In this document: piece by piece, positions 32,757-48,152 of the stretch | How positions within the stretch are numbered: the stretch's first letter is position 1 | Layout of the letters: each line of letters begins with the position of its first letter | Assembly: GCA_028023455.1 (NCBI GenBank) | Contig: JAQFVV010012498.1 | Coordinates: 3,502,797-3,566,796, forward strand | Length of the DNA: 64,000 bases | Source: Epiperipatus broadwayi | Lineage: Eukaryota; Onychophora; Udeonychophora; Euonychophora; Peripatidae | Direction: 5' to 3' | Program-made: the position numbers and the translations under genes | The notes under the pieces: generated by a model | The model's database searches: none | What the model was told of the DNA's origin: nothing | What the model saw: only the letters and a program-made list of their open reading frames with translations

Positions 32757-34854
32757 CCTTTGTCTATTTTAAGAAAATACTCTACAATACTGTGCTGTCA
32801 CACATTCTGGTAGGCTATAGAAAACATTCACTTCACTTAAAAGCTAATGTATCCTCACATATAATAAGAGCTACCATAACCATTTAAAGGAGTGGTAAAT
32901 ATGATCAATAATGAAATGAATAATTATATAAAATTTGAAATAATACAGCCTTTTTATCCAGGATTTCAGACAGAATAATAGAAAGACAAGGGTACCTTTT
33001 GTATCCTTCCATCATCCATGACAACACAATAAATTAACTAAAACCAATTAATTCAACAATTTATTTAAAATGTAACTGGAATAATGTGCAGTCAGCATTA
33101 ATAACTTGGAAATAAATTTATTTTACTATTAAATAATACTTAATCTGAAGTTTGCAATTCTCATAAAATAACTATCATCAAAATTTTGTTTATCTGGTAT
33201 ATTAAGATTTCTAATGTTTGAAGTAATTTAGGACTCAAGGAAAAGGTTTTGCAAATATTTTGCAAACACACTTATACTTGGCATATAAAAAAATTGACAA
33301 CGAATATTGAATAAGACTACAATTTAACAACATAGAACAAAACAAAATACACAAATTTATTAAATAATATAGCATTGATACTACAAATACATTAATACAT
33401 TAAGCTGTCCTCTACCAGGGTATAAATTAAAATAATAAATTCCTATATGTTTGGTATCCAGCTATTACACTGGAGTAACTAGCTGAAATATGCAGCTGAT
33501 TTACCACTACACTGATTTATAATTTTAATAAACTTTCTATAAATAAAACTCTCACCTAGAATTATTGACTAACTATTAATTTTTAATACTATTATGATAT
33601 AATATATACAAAAATAATTATATATTATTTGGGTAACCTAATACATTGGGTTTAAATCTGATTCTTTTAAAATATTAACTCTATTATTAATGAGTTAACC
33701 AAGTTACAGTTTATAATTGAACAAATTATGATTAGGTATGGGTCATTTATTGGAAGTTCCACTCACCATTTTATGCTTAACCTAATGTCCCCATAAATTA
33801 TAATAAATAATTTAATTATGAATGAATTAATTCAAGCAAAGAATATTTCTTAACTATTGATAACACTAAAACACTGTGTTGGAATATTCCTTTAATAAAT
33901 AAGCATTTTAAAATATGCAGTTTTAAATTAATTTTATCCATTGGTCAACTTGTGAGCTACCAGCAAGGCTCAGTAGCACAGTACAGATATTGATACCAAT
34001 TACTAAGGCACTACTGATAATAAAGTGCACATTGAGAAACTAACATCTCAAATCCAACATTTATCCCTGCCATAACTTTTAAACAGAGCATGATAATGTA
34101 CATCTTCTATGGTGGAAAGATTTAATTTCACATGAGAAATGCAAAAATACCACTAGTGTCTGCAGGGTAAAATACTACACTAAAGCATTTGGTGGTTTTC
34201 AGCCTATCTCTCAGACATAAAAATGTAGGTGTGGACTCTGTCTCACTACCTAAAGAAAAGAACACACACCAAAGATAATCCTCTTTTGGGTTAAAATACA
34301 TTAACTATACTAAATGTTATATATACTCTGAGTAATCACCTTCATGGAAGTCAGTCACATTGACTACAAAACACATCATAACACTATATCAAAACTAAGC
34401 CTCTCATGAAAAATAAAGTACTTTGGGGAGAGCATCTCCATCCCACAAAACAAAATACAATATAAATATTAAAATATGCTGATAATAAACATATACTAAC
34501 TCTACACTTAGGCAAGATAGCAAAACACACTAATAATAATAAACCTATATTAAAATGTATACTTCAAACAATATCTGAAAACAATGAATTAAAATACAGA
34601 TGTCTTAGCCAAGTGACATACATAACATGCACAATTGTATAATAAAATTAATGCAAATCAAGAAACATTCAACAGCAATATATAGCATAACAGATTAAAC
34701 TAAAATAAAGCAGACATACTATGATAGAATAACTGTTAATAAATTAATTAACTAATACAATATAAATTCTATTAAAACTTTAAATAAGAAATATATTATT
34801 ATAGCATTTTTTAAATAGTTACTTCTGATAAATTTAAAATATTGTTTTACCCCA
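32750..34854. other. Unassigned, slightly less AT-rich region
   Basis: No gene recognised. 33.9-34.6 kb is C-rich and G-poor on + with AATAAA-type strings, reminiscent of old retroelement sequence, but no motif was found. Confidence 0.35.
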
Positions 34855-34881
34855 TTATATATATATATATATATATATATT
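34855..34881. repeat. (AT)n microsatellite
   Basis: Short AT run directly at the 5' truncation point of the following LINE fragment. Confidence 0.9.
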
Positions 34882-34884
34882 AAT

Positions 34885-35410
34885 CATAGAATTAAACTTG
34901 GTTGGAGTGCTTTTGGTATAAATAACTTGATACTAAAGGAAATATGTCTATGTGTTTGAAAAGAAAGGTTTTTAATAAATGTGTTTTTCCAGTTTTTACT
35001 TATGGATCTGAGACTTGGATACTTAATAGAAGAGCAATGCAGAGACTTCAAACCACTCAATGATGTATGGAGATATGCATGTTGGGAGTAACAAGAAGAG
35101 ATCAAAAACACAATGTATGGGTAAGAGAACAAACAGGTGTTACTGATCTCATTGAAAAAATTAAAAGGCTGAAGTAGAGTTGGGCTGGACATATTGCTAG
35201 AAGAGATGATATAGATGAACAATTGAAATTTTAAACTGGATTACAAGAGATTGTAAAAGACCCAGAAAAAGTCCATATGTGAGATGGATGGATGAAATAA
35301 TAAAGTGTGCGGGGGTGATGTGGAGAAGAGAAGCTAAACATCAGAAAAGATGGATTGAACTTGGAGAGACCTTCATCCTTTAGTGGATTGATAATGGTTG
35401 AAGATGATTA
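34885..35410 (+). pseudogene. 3' end of an RTE-like LINE, 5' truncated
   Basis: Nucleotide match to the minus-strand LINE at about 50570-50050. Reading frames recover the C-terminal ORF2 tail of RTE-like elements: FEKKGF, TYGSET-type sequence, MLGVTRRD-type sequence, a W-A-G-H-type block near 35190, then KRPRKSPYVRWMDEIIKCAG at about 35260-35320 and WIELGET near 35350-35370, ending near TGATAATGG. Several stops interrupt it (for example in the first 100 bases), so it is not functional. The 3' end TGAAGATGATTATGAT runs directly into a long (AT)n array, as expected of an element with a simple-repeat tail. The minus ORF at 34884-35222 is a shadow. Confidence 0.7.
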
Positions 35411-38579
<3,169 letters not shown>

Positions 38580-38668
38580 AGGCAAAACTCTCTCCACAAG
38601 CCTTTTGACATCCATTGATTACTCTGTCTTGCTTTGAGTGGCACTACTGTAAGAAGAGACTTTTGCCT
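38580..38668. mobile_element. Short MITE-like derivative of the 57-58 kb composite repeat
   Basis: Begins AGGCAAAACTCTCT and ends AGAGACTTTTGCCT, a 14-base inverted repeat with few mismatches. The interior (CCATTGATTACTCTG, then GAGTGGCACTACTGTA) matches 57605-57665 and 58070-58115. It looks like an internally deleted element retaining both termini. Confidence 0.6.
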
Positions 38669-39180
38669 ATCTTATCCTTTTTTAAATCAAAAAGATATAT
38701 ATATGTGTGTGTGTGTGCATAAACTGTAATTTATTTATTAATATTATTTATTCACGCTAAGGAAGGAATAAAATTATTTTTATTAGAATGTGATTATTAT
38801 TGACACTATTCTTTATTGGTTAAACCGTAAATAGCATTATTATTTGAATTCTACCCCAGACAATTACAATTATGTCACTATTTTTATACCTGTATATTAC
38901 TGAATACTTTTATTGATTTATTGTATTAATTATACATGAAAAGAATTTGCATTTGAAATTATATTCATACCTGATCTCTTTTTTTCTATATATTTATGTT
39001 GTAAAGTAATTTTTTAAATTTTATGACTGAAACATACTGCTCACTGATTGGTTGCAACTAAGGAATCCTCAGAAATATCAATATTTCTGTAATTTTATTT
39101 ACTACTAGATATGATATAAAATAAAACATTTCAAACTATTTATTACTAAAATCCCTTGTTCAATATGTATATATTTATAA
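38669..39180. other. Unassigned AT-rich stretch
   Basis: A small GT run at about 38704-38718. Nothing else recognised. Confidence 0.5.
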
Positions 39181-39334
39181 GGATTTGAGCACAGACTTTC
39201 AAGCTTCCTTCAGCTATATACTCTATTTAATACCACATATATATGACCACATACATGTGAAAATGATAAATGATCATCAATATAATACATCTTTCCTGCT
39301 GAACCAGCACTCATCAGATAGTCCAGATCATCTC
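39181..39334 (-). repeat. Interspersed repeat family 1, copy d
   Basis: Starts GGATTTGAGCACAGAC, continues through CATGTGAAAATGATAAATGATC and GAACCAGCACTCATCAG, and ends CCAGATCATCTC where an AT-centred palindrome begins. Confidence 0.65.
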
Positions 39335-39362
39335 ATATATATATATATATATATATATGAGA

Positions 39363-39366
<4 letters not shown>
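39327..39366. repeat. (AT)n-centred palindrome 4
   Basis: ATCATCTC, then AT repeat, then GAGATGAT; 40 bp perfectly self-complementary. The left arm is the end of family-1 copy d, so the right arm is its inverted copy. A longer AT array follows to about 39420. Confidence 0.95.

Positions 39367-39420
<54 letters not shown>
39367..39420. repeat. (AT)n microsatellite
   Basis: AT array continuing from the palindrome. Confidence 0.9.
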
Positions 39421-39422
<2 letters not shown>

Positions 39423-41355
39423 CTGTTTTTATTTATATTTGATTACTTAGTGCACAATCAATATACCACCCAGATTTAGTCAATGTTAAAAAAAACAAGC
39501 AAAAAAAAATCATTACTGATGTACACAGTGATTCCAATGCCAACTTTATCGCATAAACCATAGCTTTTAATTATAATTAATTATAAAATCTAAAGAAATC
39601 TGATGATATTAATTGAACTATATATCTATTATCAACATAAATATTTTTATGTACTACTTGAAAATTATACAGTTTTCATAAAATATGTAATCATACAAAA
39701 CTTGTACTGTTTAAGTTAATATAAAAAGGTGAATATTGAATATAAATAAACTAATAAAAACAGTTATTTTTTTATAATAACAGAAACAAGATAGCAGACA
39801 ATGTTAATCCAGTTAAACCATGAATAAGCCTACCATACATCCTTCACATGGCAATAGGCCTTCAAAAAATCTGTGTGGAGACTTTCAAAGTGGGATTAAG
39901 ATTGCTCCCCTCTCTCAATAACATTTTAAACAACCCTAAGATCAGAATTCTATTTGAATTATGCCCAGCCCCCAGATCAGATTGTATATAATATTTCTTG
40001 CTCTGTTGTAGCTTGTAATTCAGTGTATTATGGGATCTCATACTATTAGATCAATGAGAGTTTCACAGCACCTATATTTATATCATGGAGTGATGTCAAA
40101 TCATGACTATAAATCAATCTTTTTTGATCATGGATTGCAATAGGACATATCTTTTATCTCTCTAATGTTGAACAATATGTTCAGAGAGGGATGATAGGAA
40201 CAGAAAATATAAAGAAGTGTTGGTTAGTACTAAGGATCTCCATTCCATTAGTAAAAAAGCTTCCTGCATCTCATTATCAAAAACATTGAACATCTAATTT
40301 ATATACTGCATTTTATTTGCATATTAATCTCCACAATCTATACATATTTTTATTAATGCACTTAGTGCCAGCATTATGATTCTGGCAGCAATCTCCCAAC
40401 AGCTAACTCAGTGTTACCCAGTCTTATTTATTATATTTACGTTTTCGTATTAAATTAAACAGTACAAGTTTTATATGATAAATATATTTTTTATAAATAA
40501 TTTAGAATTTACAGTTAATAAAAAAAAAACATGAAGATGCAGGCAATTTTTATTGTGGCAAAATAATTTAATAAAAATACATTCTATTATTTTATTTTTC
40601 AACTTACTATATATGAAATAAAGCAATACAGATTAAAATAATAATATTGGTTTATAGGACAAAATATTAACAATATTTAATCTTCATGTAATTAACAATG
40701 AAAATTCAAGTCAACTGTAAAATGTTAAAAGATTTAATTGAAATGTGACAACATGTAGTTAAAAAATAATAAGATTAAAATATTGCAATTATTACTCATA
40801 AGTTTTCTGTTAGAAATATTAGATTTATAGTTTGCATTCTGATGCAACTAAATTTAAAATCATTCTTTAAAACAATATATTGCAAAAAAAAAAAAACACA
40901 AAAAAAAACACACACACACAAAAAAAAAACTAATAAACTTGTAGAACCGTGAAGTAAAAGTTCTAAAACAATATTAGATATAAAAACTTTATTTTAGAAT
41001 AATAGATGAAAAAACATGTTTATTTTGTCCTTTGTTATTTATAAGTATCAATGAAAAAATATTTTATGAAAGTAAAATACTTTTTTTAAAATATTGTAAG
41101 CTACTAAAAGTATCATGTATAAAAAAATTAATTGATCAATTAAACATGCAGCACAAATAAACAAAATAATTATATTATAAAACAATCCAACTCAGAAGAA
41201 ATCTATAAAGTTGGAGTAAAAATGAATGGCTTAAAATGAAGTAACTACAGTAAACAGCCAATCAGAAGACCAAATAATCAAAAGACTCAAATAATAAAAC
41301 AAATACAACTTTTTATAAAAACGTGACAGTTTTTTTTAATTATTTTAATATATAG
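39421..41355. other. Unassigned region with a less AT-rich block
   Basis: 39.78-40.44 kb is less AT-rich than average but no frame or element was recognised. An A/CA-rich run lies at about 40880-40930. Confidence 0.4.
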
Positions 41356-41710
41356 AGTATATAAACGCAGACTTTCACATGACCCACCACTCCCCACTCT
41401 ATCTCATAACACTGATTCACTTAAACACATATATGTTGAAAAAATAAATAATAACCAATATGCGTATTTCATGCTAAACCAGCAATCATCTGTTGATCCA
41501 CATTACCATCATTACACATATATGCAATAAGTGCTCAGATACATATTAAGATAGCCAATTTTCATACTTTAATAGACAAGCCTCAATCCACTCCACACTC
41601 CAACTCTTCCACCATCCATCCGATTAAAAATATGATGATGGAACGCTCAAAGACCACCCTGAGGCTGAGATTATAGTCACACACATGTTTACCTAAAGTC
41701 AATCAAACTC
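41356..41710 (-). repeat. Interspersed repeat family 1, copy e
   Basis: Longest match to copy a: CGCAGACTTTCA at the tRNA-like end, TTTCATGCTAAACCAGCA at about 41468, then AATAGACAAGCCTCAATCC at 41570 and CCATCCATCC near 41612. It shows that the family is at least about 350 bp. Confidence 0.6.
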
Positions 41711-41737
41711 TTCATATACAGGAGATAAGCCATTTAA

Positions 41738-41759
41738 TATATATATATATATATATATA
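41738..41759. repeat. (AT)n microsatellite
   Basis: Short AT run just after family-1 copy e. Confidence 0.9.
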
Positions 41760-42039
41760 AACGAGGGATGGACAGACATCTCTACTTAGCAATAACTGAT
41801 ATACAGGTTTATTATATACATATATCAATATATGTAATATATAGGGTATTTTAATATAATTGTGAGTCATTTATAAAAATAAAAATATAAAATAATACAT
41901 CAATATTTAAGACTTCAATATTTTTTATATAAAATATATTTTGATTAAAAATACAAAGCAATAATATTAAAATAAATTGAAAAAGTTTTAATACTTACAA
42001 GCTGAGTTAATAAAAAACATTGAAAATATTTTAATAAAT

Positions 42040-42560
42040 ATTGTAATGGAACGTACTTGCTGCATTCCATTTAAATTGAAAAAAAGAAGGCCCCAAACAT
42101 TGGGAAAGCCAAATATAATGGAATGTATTTTATATATGATCTCAAATAAAAATAAACATATGAACTTTTGCAACAATAATCATTAGTTAACCAAGCCCCT
42201 AACTTTGATACACCAAATGTAATGAATAATTAAATGAACATATTATGCTGACCACATTGTGGCATCCAAATCTAATGGAACATACTTTCATTCCATTATA
42301 CCAATCATCAGTTAACTGGGACCAACAGTTTGTGGTGCCAAATGTAATGGACAATATATCATATAAACATATTATACCTCAAATGTAATGGAACGTCAAT
42401 ATATGAGAGCAAAATAATGCTTCAAACATTGGATAATAAACATAATGGAATATATATATATATATATATAATCTAAATGAATCCAATTGTTGAGAAAGCC
42501 TAATATAATAAATTGTATAATTGAAATGAAGAAAGACAAAATTATCCCAGTTATATTTAA
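42040..42560 (-). repeat. Degenerate ~50-100 bp minisatellite (locus 1)
   Basis: A motif close to CCAAATGTAATGGAAC recurs at about 42110, 42213, 42267, 42338, 42379, 42435 and 42500, usually preceded by ACATTGTGG-like sequence. Spacing is irregular (about 40-105 bp) and units are diverged. Its reverse complement matches the tandem motif at 61.1-61.56 kb, including CAAAGTTAGG, so it is one family at two loci in opposite directions. A (AT)n run of 25 bp interrupts it at 42448. Confidence 0.65.
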
Positions 42561-44679
42561 ATAAATTGTTTATATGCCCTTCCAACTAGCTATACATGAA
42601 ATAAATCTAAAATCATACAAAGCAATGATATCTATCATTATAATTTATTTTCAAGGTTGATATAACTAACTAATCAAATATATATATATCAGAAACAAAG
42701 GAAATTCTATTAAATCCAATATACACATCTATTATGTAAATTTATGTATATCTAAACATATCAATGAATAATAATATGTGTAAGTGACCTAAAGACTAAA
42801 CAATAAGTGAAATTTGAAGTTATCCTCTATTAAATTGTAAATTCAATTAATTTCATAATGACTCTGGCATTAAAAGAAAAATAAGAATAAAATATTAATA
42901 CTCTTTCAAATAAATTACAAAGGCATTACTTATAAAACAAATAGTACATCCTTTATTTTTATATTAGGGTTTAATTTTAGGTAATATCAATGTTTTAAAT
43001 ACAAACCCAAATAATAAATATACATATATACTTGCAATAAGTATATATATTAAATAGATAAAGACATATCTGTGCTTAACAAGTAGGTATTAATATAAAT
43101 ACAAATCCATATTTATATTTTTCAGATATTTAAAATAATAAAAAAATAAAAAATATTATATACAGCAAATATATATAAATTATTGTTTTGGTATGCATAA
43201 GAATTATTATATGAAGTTTAAAAAAAAAATGGAAATAAATTAATAATAAAACAATTTTTATAATAAACATTTGCAAATATAAATTTACTTATTAAAGTAT
43301 ACATAACAACTCATATGCAACCCAAACTTATAAACCATACTTTAAAATTTTAAATTACTTAAGTGTTAATTTTAACACCTGTTAAACGTTTATTGCTGTT
43401 AGAAAACAAGATGCTTGAATTGAATATTTATAAAACATTATATTTTTATAATGAAAATAAAAAGTAAACAAAAATATCGATCTCAAAAATATATTTATAC
43501 ATATAAAATTTTTTACTACCTTTCAAAGTTCACATGTCTAGTTTTCCTTCAAAAGTCAACTTATTCCATTGTTTTATTTCTTTATCTGCTTAATATTAGA
43601 ATGCATTCTAGTTAAAGTGAAGAAACTCTCACGTTAGAGAAAATTGTCAATTCTTGGATGTATGTATATTTTTATCCTTCTAAAATTTCTTTCCTTGAAA
43701 AATAAATAAATAAATTGAAATGTTGAATCCAATATATTAATTCTAGTTACCTCCAGATTATTATTAGATTGACCATTATAGATTCCAGATAGCTATGTCA
43801 AATTTTGGCTTCAGACGCGATGAAATATATGTATTGAAATTTTCTTAGTTTTTTCTTTTAAACTGCTTTGGAATAAATGAAAGAAAATGGTGCAGCCTCT
43901 TGGCTGCGATATATTTCTATTAGCCTGTCATGATTTATGTATTTATCATAAAAATCTATCTTATTCCAATATTCTGAAGAATGGTAATTTCAAAGAAGCA
44001 AAGTACAACAAAATTTTATCCTTTTGTTTTTTTAATCACCATCCTAATAAAAAAAAATAATGGCTTCTTTTTTGTTCTTGCTCCACGTGCTAGCAAATGC
44101 TGTTTTGAAAACCATTGTTACACATGTTTTATTTTAAACAATTAACATTAAAAAAAAATATCAAGCATATATATATATATATATATATATAAATATTAAA
44201 TTGAAAATTTATTCAACAGCTTTAAAAATATGCATAAATAATAATATTGCATTTTTTAATAATCACTGCAAATAAAATAATTTTTTTTTATATAATCAAC
44301 AATTTATATGTCTTTATTTATTTATAATAATTAAATATTCATAACGATGTACCATCAACATATAAATAAAATAATAACTTCAAACAATAACTATACCTAA
44401 TAACCATAAACAATAATAATACTTCATATATAAACATCAACTCAAAGAGATTTTTTTTTTTAAATAACAAATGACAATTTTTAAAATATAGATAGACTTA
44501 TCGATAAAAAACATTGAAAATATTTATATATATATATATATTTATAAACATATATACAAATATATTTATAAATGTTAAAATCACTCTCCTAAGAATAATA
44601 TTTCTTTAGCAACTACTCTGTGAGTAAATATAAAGTCTAAATTTCAATTCTTAGAGAGCATTGCAGAAAAAACATTTGC
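42561..44679. other. Unassigned AT-rich region
   Basis: 43.5-44.1 kb is less AT-rich (for example GTGCAGCCTCTTGGCTGCG near 43890, a short hairpin) but shows no gene. (AT)n runs at 44168-44191 and about 44523-44541. Confidence 0.4.
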
Positions 44680-44710
44680 GAGGGTCATTTGAAAAGTTTT
44701 ATATTTCAAT
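44680..44710. mobile_element. Possible mariner-type terminal inverted repeat remnant
   Basis: GAGGGTCATTTGAAAAG at 44680-44696 resembles the GAGGGTCATTCAAAAAGT core of mariner-family ends known from many invertebrates. No matching opposite end or transposase was seen nearby, so at most a solo fragment. Confidence 0.35.
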
Positions 44711-44738
44711 TTTTAGCAAGTGATATGCACTGGCATAT

Positions 44739-44742
<4 letters not shown>

Positions 44743-44788
<46 letters not shown>

Positions 44789-44801
44789 TATATCCATCAG
44801 T

Positions 44802-44845
<44 letters not shown>

Positions 44846-44854
44846 ACTGATGGA
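44743..44854. repeat. (AT)n array and (AT)n-centred palindrome 5
   Basis: An AT array at 44743-44787 is followed by a perfect palindrome at 44793-44854 with arms TCCATCAGTTACT and AGTAACTGATGGA around about 36 bp of AT. Confidence 0.95.
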
Positions 44855-46018
44855 ATTTGATCCATGCTGGGTAATGGGTAGAATGATTAATCTGATCTGA
44901 TGAAAAATCTAAAATCTAATTTAAGTTGATCCAGTCTAGATCAATCGGGGTCGCCCTTATGTAATAAACTATCACAAAGCACAAATAATATCTCTTAAAG
45001 TCTTATTTGTTTAAGATATATGTGAAACGAAAGAATAAAGAGATTATCTGCTCCAGACATCAACAAATCCATCACATTACAAAGTAAACTGCACTGAGCA
45101 ATGAACTCGCATATCATTGCCCTAAACAATAATATATGATTAGGCTAACTACTTGATTAGCAATCTAATGAAAATCAAATCCAATTAATAACTAAAGCAG
45201 ATTCCAATATATATTTTATTAGCCTATTACTATTGTAGTAATTTAAATCAGCTTCATTATTTAAAGATGCTGCATTTTTATCTTAACTGATAAGCTTCTA
45301 AGTACCTATAATTGTATTTTACAAAACCTTTTAAAATATAGACATTATTTAAATATCAAAACAAAATAATACTTGACTCAAATATATATCTAGTTTAATA
45401 AACGCTAAATAGAAAGTATAAACATTCGTGTCAATCTTTAATTAATAATTTTCTATTGACATCAACTAGTTTTTATATCATTTTATAAACACTTTGAAAA
45501 TTTATGCACTCATTTAAATGTTTAAACAAATTAATCTACGTCTAGTTTACTAAGAAGCTATAAAATAACATATAAATAATTTATTCATATCTTCCAATAA
45601 AGTGATACTTAATTATTGCTTCGTTTATGTGTTAAAATAGAATACTCCACGAAAACTTATTAGCTATTTTCTATCTTTATAATGTCCAATCATATTATAT
45701 AAAAGATATATTAAGTTTCCATTGGATGTCCATCGACCTATAATAATAAATATCATTTATTTAAACCTTCAAATAAATGAATATAAAATTGGTTTGCAAT
45801 AATTAAAATATATGATTATAATTTAGATTTATCCCAATTTAAAGAGAATATTTAAATAAACTGTTCAACAAAGTTTGTACTCTTTATTCTAGAGAAATTT
45901 TAAAAATATCTGAGACTAGTTATTCTGAACCAAAGATAAAGCACGATCTATTTAGATTTTTGACGGAATCAGACAAACATAGAAATGATTGACTTTGTAA
46001 TATTAACTTAGATAAATG

Positions 46019-46020
<2 letters not shown>
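44855..46020. other. Unassigned region
   Basis: 44.86-44.96 kb is less AT-rich (ends CAATCGGGGTCGCCC) and may be the edge of an unrecognised element. Nothing coding. Confidence 0.4.

Positions 46021-46099
<79 letters not shown>
46021..46099. repeat. (AT)n microsatellite
   Basis: About 78 bp of AT; flanks not inverted. Confidence 0.95.
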
Positions 46100-46103
<4 letters not shown>

Positions 46104-46450
46104 CAAATGCAAATATAAATATAAAATTCATATGGGAATAAAATAAAATACTAATATGCAAAACATACCATATCTTATATTTAGATCACTTACCAAGCTG
46201 AGTTTGAACCTTGTCATTTAAATAGCTAAGTCATCTTATTCCATCCAAATAATAAAAAATAATTAAGCATAGTCTTGGTATTTAAAATAACTCAATTTAT
46301 TTGATTATATAAAAGAAAATTGGCAAGCTTAATAACAAAATACATCGGAAATTAATTTATATTTCAGATTGATTGAATAAATAAAAATGATAAAATTACT
46401 ATGTGTATCTCTAAATCTGTTGCGAGAACAATAATGACATAAATAAAAAA

Positions 46451-46476
46451 AAATGAATGAATGAATGAATGAATGG
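46451..46476. repeat. (AATG)n microsatellite
   Basis: Six tandem tetranucleotide units just upstream of the Merlin element. Confidence 0.9.
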
Positions 46477-46508
46477 AGAGACCCTTGGATATCTTACTAA
46501 AAAATTTA

Positions 46509-46820
46509 GGTAAAGGTTTACTATAATGGTCTATGGTTGTTTGCCCTCTATTGTTTAAAATTTAAACTAAATTGCTTGAGAATCTTACATGTATGTTATT
46601 ATATTACAAATAAATTAAAATTTATTCAAATGTAAAAGATAATAAAAAAAAAAAACATTTACCTTTTTAAACATAATTACGTCCTATATAGACTAGAAAG
46701 TTGGAGAAAAAAGCGATATTGCTGTATCTACTCTGGAGGGCAAATTTGTGCAGGTACGATTAAAACAAAGCTCTGCTAGTGTCAGATTGGAATTTCAGCT
46801 TACGCTTTGCTCTCATTCAC
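46509..46820. repeat. Merlin left terminal inverted repeat
   Basis: Reverse complement of 47843-48144. Includes TTTGCCCTCTATTGTTTAAA near 46543 and a block near 46735-46815 that is antisense to the transposase C-terminus (codons for the region after the catalytic E). Confidence 0.85.
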
Positions 46821-47035
46821 AATAATAATAAAAAAACCTTTTGAATGTTGGATTAATTACACGACATTAATTAAAATAATTACTTTTAATTTCTTTGAAA
46901 GTTATTAATTTAAAGTGACTACAACTTAAGAATTTAAAATAACTACATTTATAGCACATGTTGCAAAAAAAGACACCTTATGTGTTCAACGGCATGAATT
47001 ACACGCATACGTGTACAGTTTTATAGTTACAAAAG

Positions 47036-47996
47036 ATGTCTGCTACATGCTTAGTACCTGATTGTGAAATTTTAAGCATTGCTGCTATTCTGGCAGAAAA
47101 ATGGAATCTGTGCCAGTTATGGGACTCCATACAAACTACGGATTTGGCCATCAAATGGCTTGCACGAAGACTCCTTCTGAAGAACTACGCCTTATGCCAA
47201 CAGTGTGGTGTTCGGTGTGCGATGGTGAAGTATTCTGCAGGCTTAGATGGGTGTAGATGGCAATGCAGAATATGTCACCATTGCATCTCAATCAGAAAGG
47301 GGTCTTTCTTTTTCCAAAGACATCTGCCTCTGGGAACAATTATAAGCATAGTATATTTTTGGGTGTGTAATTTGCCCCAACAACACATTGTGCATGAGAC
47401 CGGCATCAGCAAAAAATTATCATTGACTGGGCAAATTTTTTCCGGGAGGAGTGTGCCAAAAATTTTGACACAAATCTGACAGTTCTCGGTGGATTTGATG
47501 ACAATGGGAGCCATTAATCATCGAAATTGATGAAACATATTATTTCCACTGAAAATATCACAGGGGGGCTATACGGACAGGTCATTGGGTATTTGGCGGT
47601 ATAGAGAGAGCATCAAGAAAGTGCTTCTTGATAGAAGTGGCAGACAGGATGGCTGATACACTGGAGGGCCTGATACAGCCATTCATTTTACCAGGTACAT
47701 ACATTATTTCACATGGCTGGGCTGTGTACAATAACATCAGCATTCTCAACAATGGTGTGTATTTGCATTCGGTTGTCGTCCATCAGGAAAACTTCGTGGA
47801 TCCCAAAGATCAAGACATACACACCCAGAATATTGAAAACATGTGGATGAGAGCAAAGTGTAAGCTGAAATTCCAATTTGGCACTAGCAGAGCTTTGTTT
47901 TCATCATACCTAAATGAATTTGCCCTCCGGAGTAGATACAGCAATACCGCTTTTTTCTCCAACTTCCTAGTCTGTATAGGACGTAATTATGTTTAA
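47036..47996 (+). pseudogene. Merlin transposase, inactivated
   Basis: Cut-and-paste transposase acting on the element ends in the nucleus. Starts MSATCLVPD at 47036. The N-terminal part has a zinc-binding set C..C....C with a later W-x-C..C (about 47207-47280), as in IS1595/ISXO2-type transposases (DDE_Tnp_IS1595 family). Frame 2 runs to about 47413, where an A-run shift moves it to another frame (contains WANFFREECAKNF), and a second shift near 47515 leads to the catalytic frame: first D in EIDE at 47529-47531; the second D is replaced by H (SHGW, 47712-47714); E in NIEN at 47835-47837. A TGA at 47550-47552 interrupts YYFH.KYHRG and probably arose from a CGA. So two frameshifts, one stop and one lost catalytic residue make it inactive. 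Ends at the TAA at 47994-47996 within the right inverted repeat. The minus ORF 47275-47514 is a shadow. Confidence 0.85.
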
Positions 47997-48144
47997 AAAG
48001 ATAAATGTTTTTTTATTATCTTTTACATTTGAATAAATTTTAATTTATTTGTAATATAATAACATACATGTAAGATTCTCAAGCAATTTAGTTTAAATTT
48101 TAAACAATAGAGGGCAAACAACCATAGACCGTTAAACTTTTACC
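47843..48144. repeat. Merlin right terminal inverted repeat
   Basis: Pairs with 46509-46820. The first ~150 bp are transposase codons, then 3' non-coding sequence to the element end TTTTACC at 48138-48144. Confidence 0.85.
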
Positions 48145-48152
48145 AAAATTTA

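Larger units (their letters stand above)
46501..48152 (+). mobile_element. Merlin-superfamily DNA transposon with target-site duplication
   Basis: The 8 bp AAAATTTA occurs at 46501-46508 and 48145-48152 and flanks an element of 1636 bp (46509-48144). The ends read GGTAAAGGTTTACTATAATGG on the left and, reverse complemented, GGTAAAAGTTTAACGG on the right. An 8-9 bp target duplication, short length and single DDE transposase related to IS1016 bacterial elements are the known properties of Merlin. The terminal inverted repeats are long: 46509-46820 against 47843-48144, about 300 bp at about 90% identity by eye. The right repeat contains the last ~150 bp of the transposase gene, so the left repeat carries an antisense copy of the C-terminal coding region. 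Confidence 0.85.

Noticed and set aside
34884-35222. 112-codon minus ORF
   Set aside because: Antisense shadow of the RTE-like LINE tail on +, which matches the minus copy at 50 kb.
46508-46540. GGTCTATGG as the true Merlin terminus
   Set aside because: The 8-9 bases outside it do not match between the two ends, whereas GGTAAA ends are flanked by a perfect 8 bp duplication.
47275-47514. 79-codon minus ORF
   Set aside because: Antisense to the Merlin transposase.
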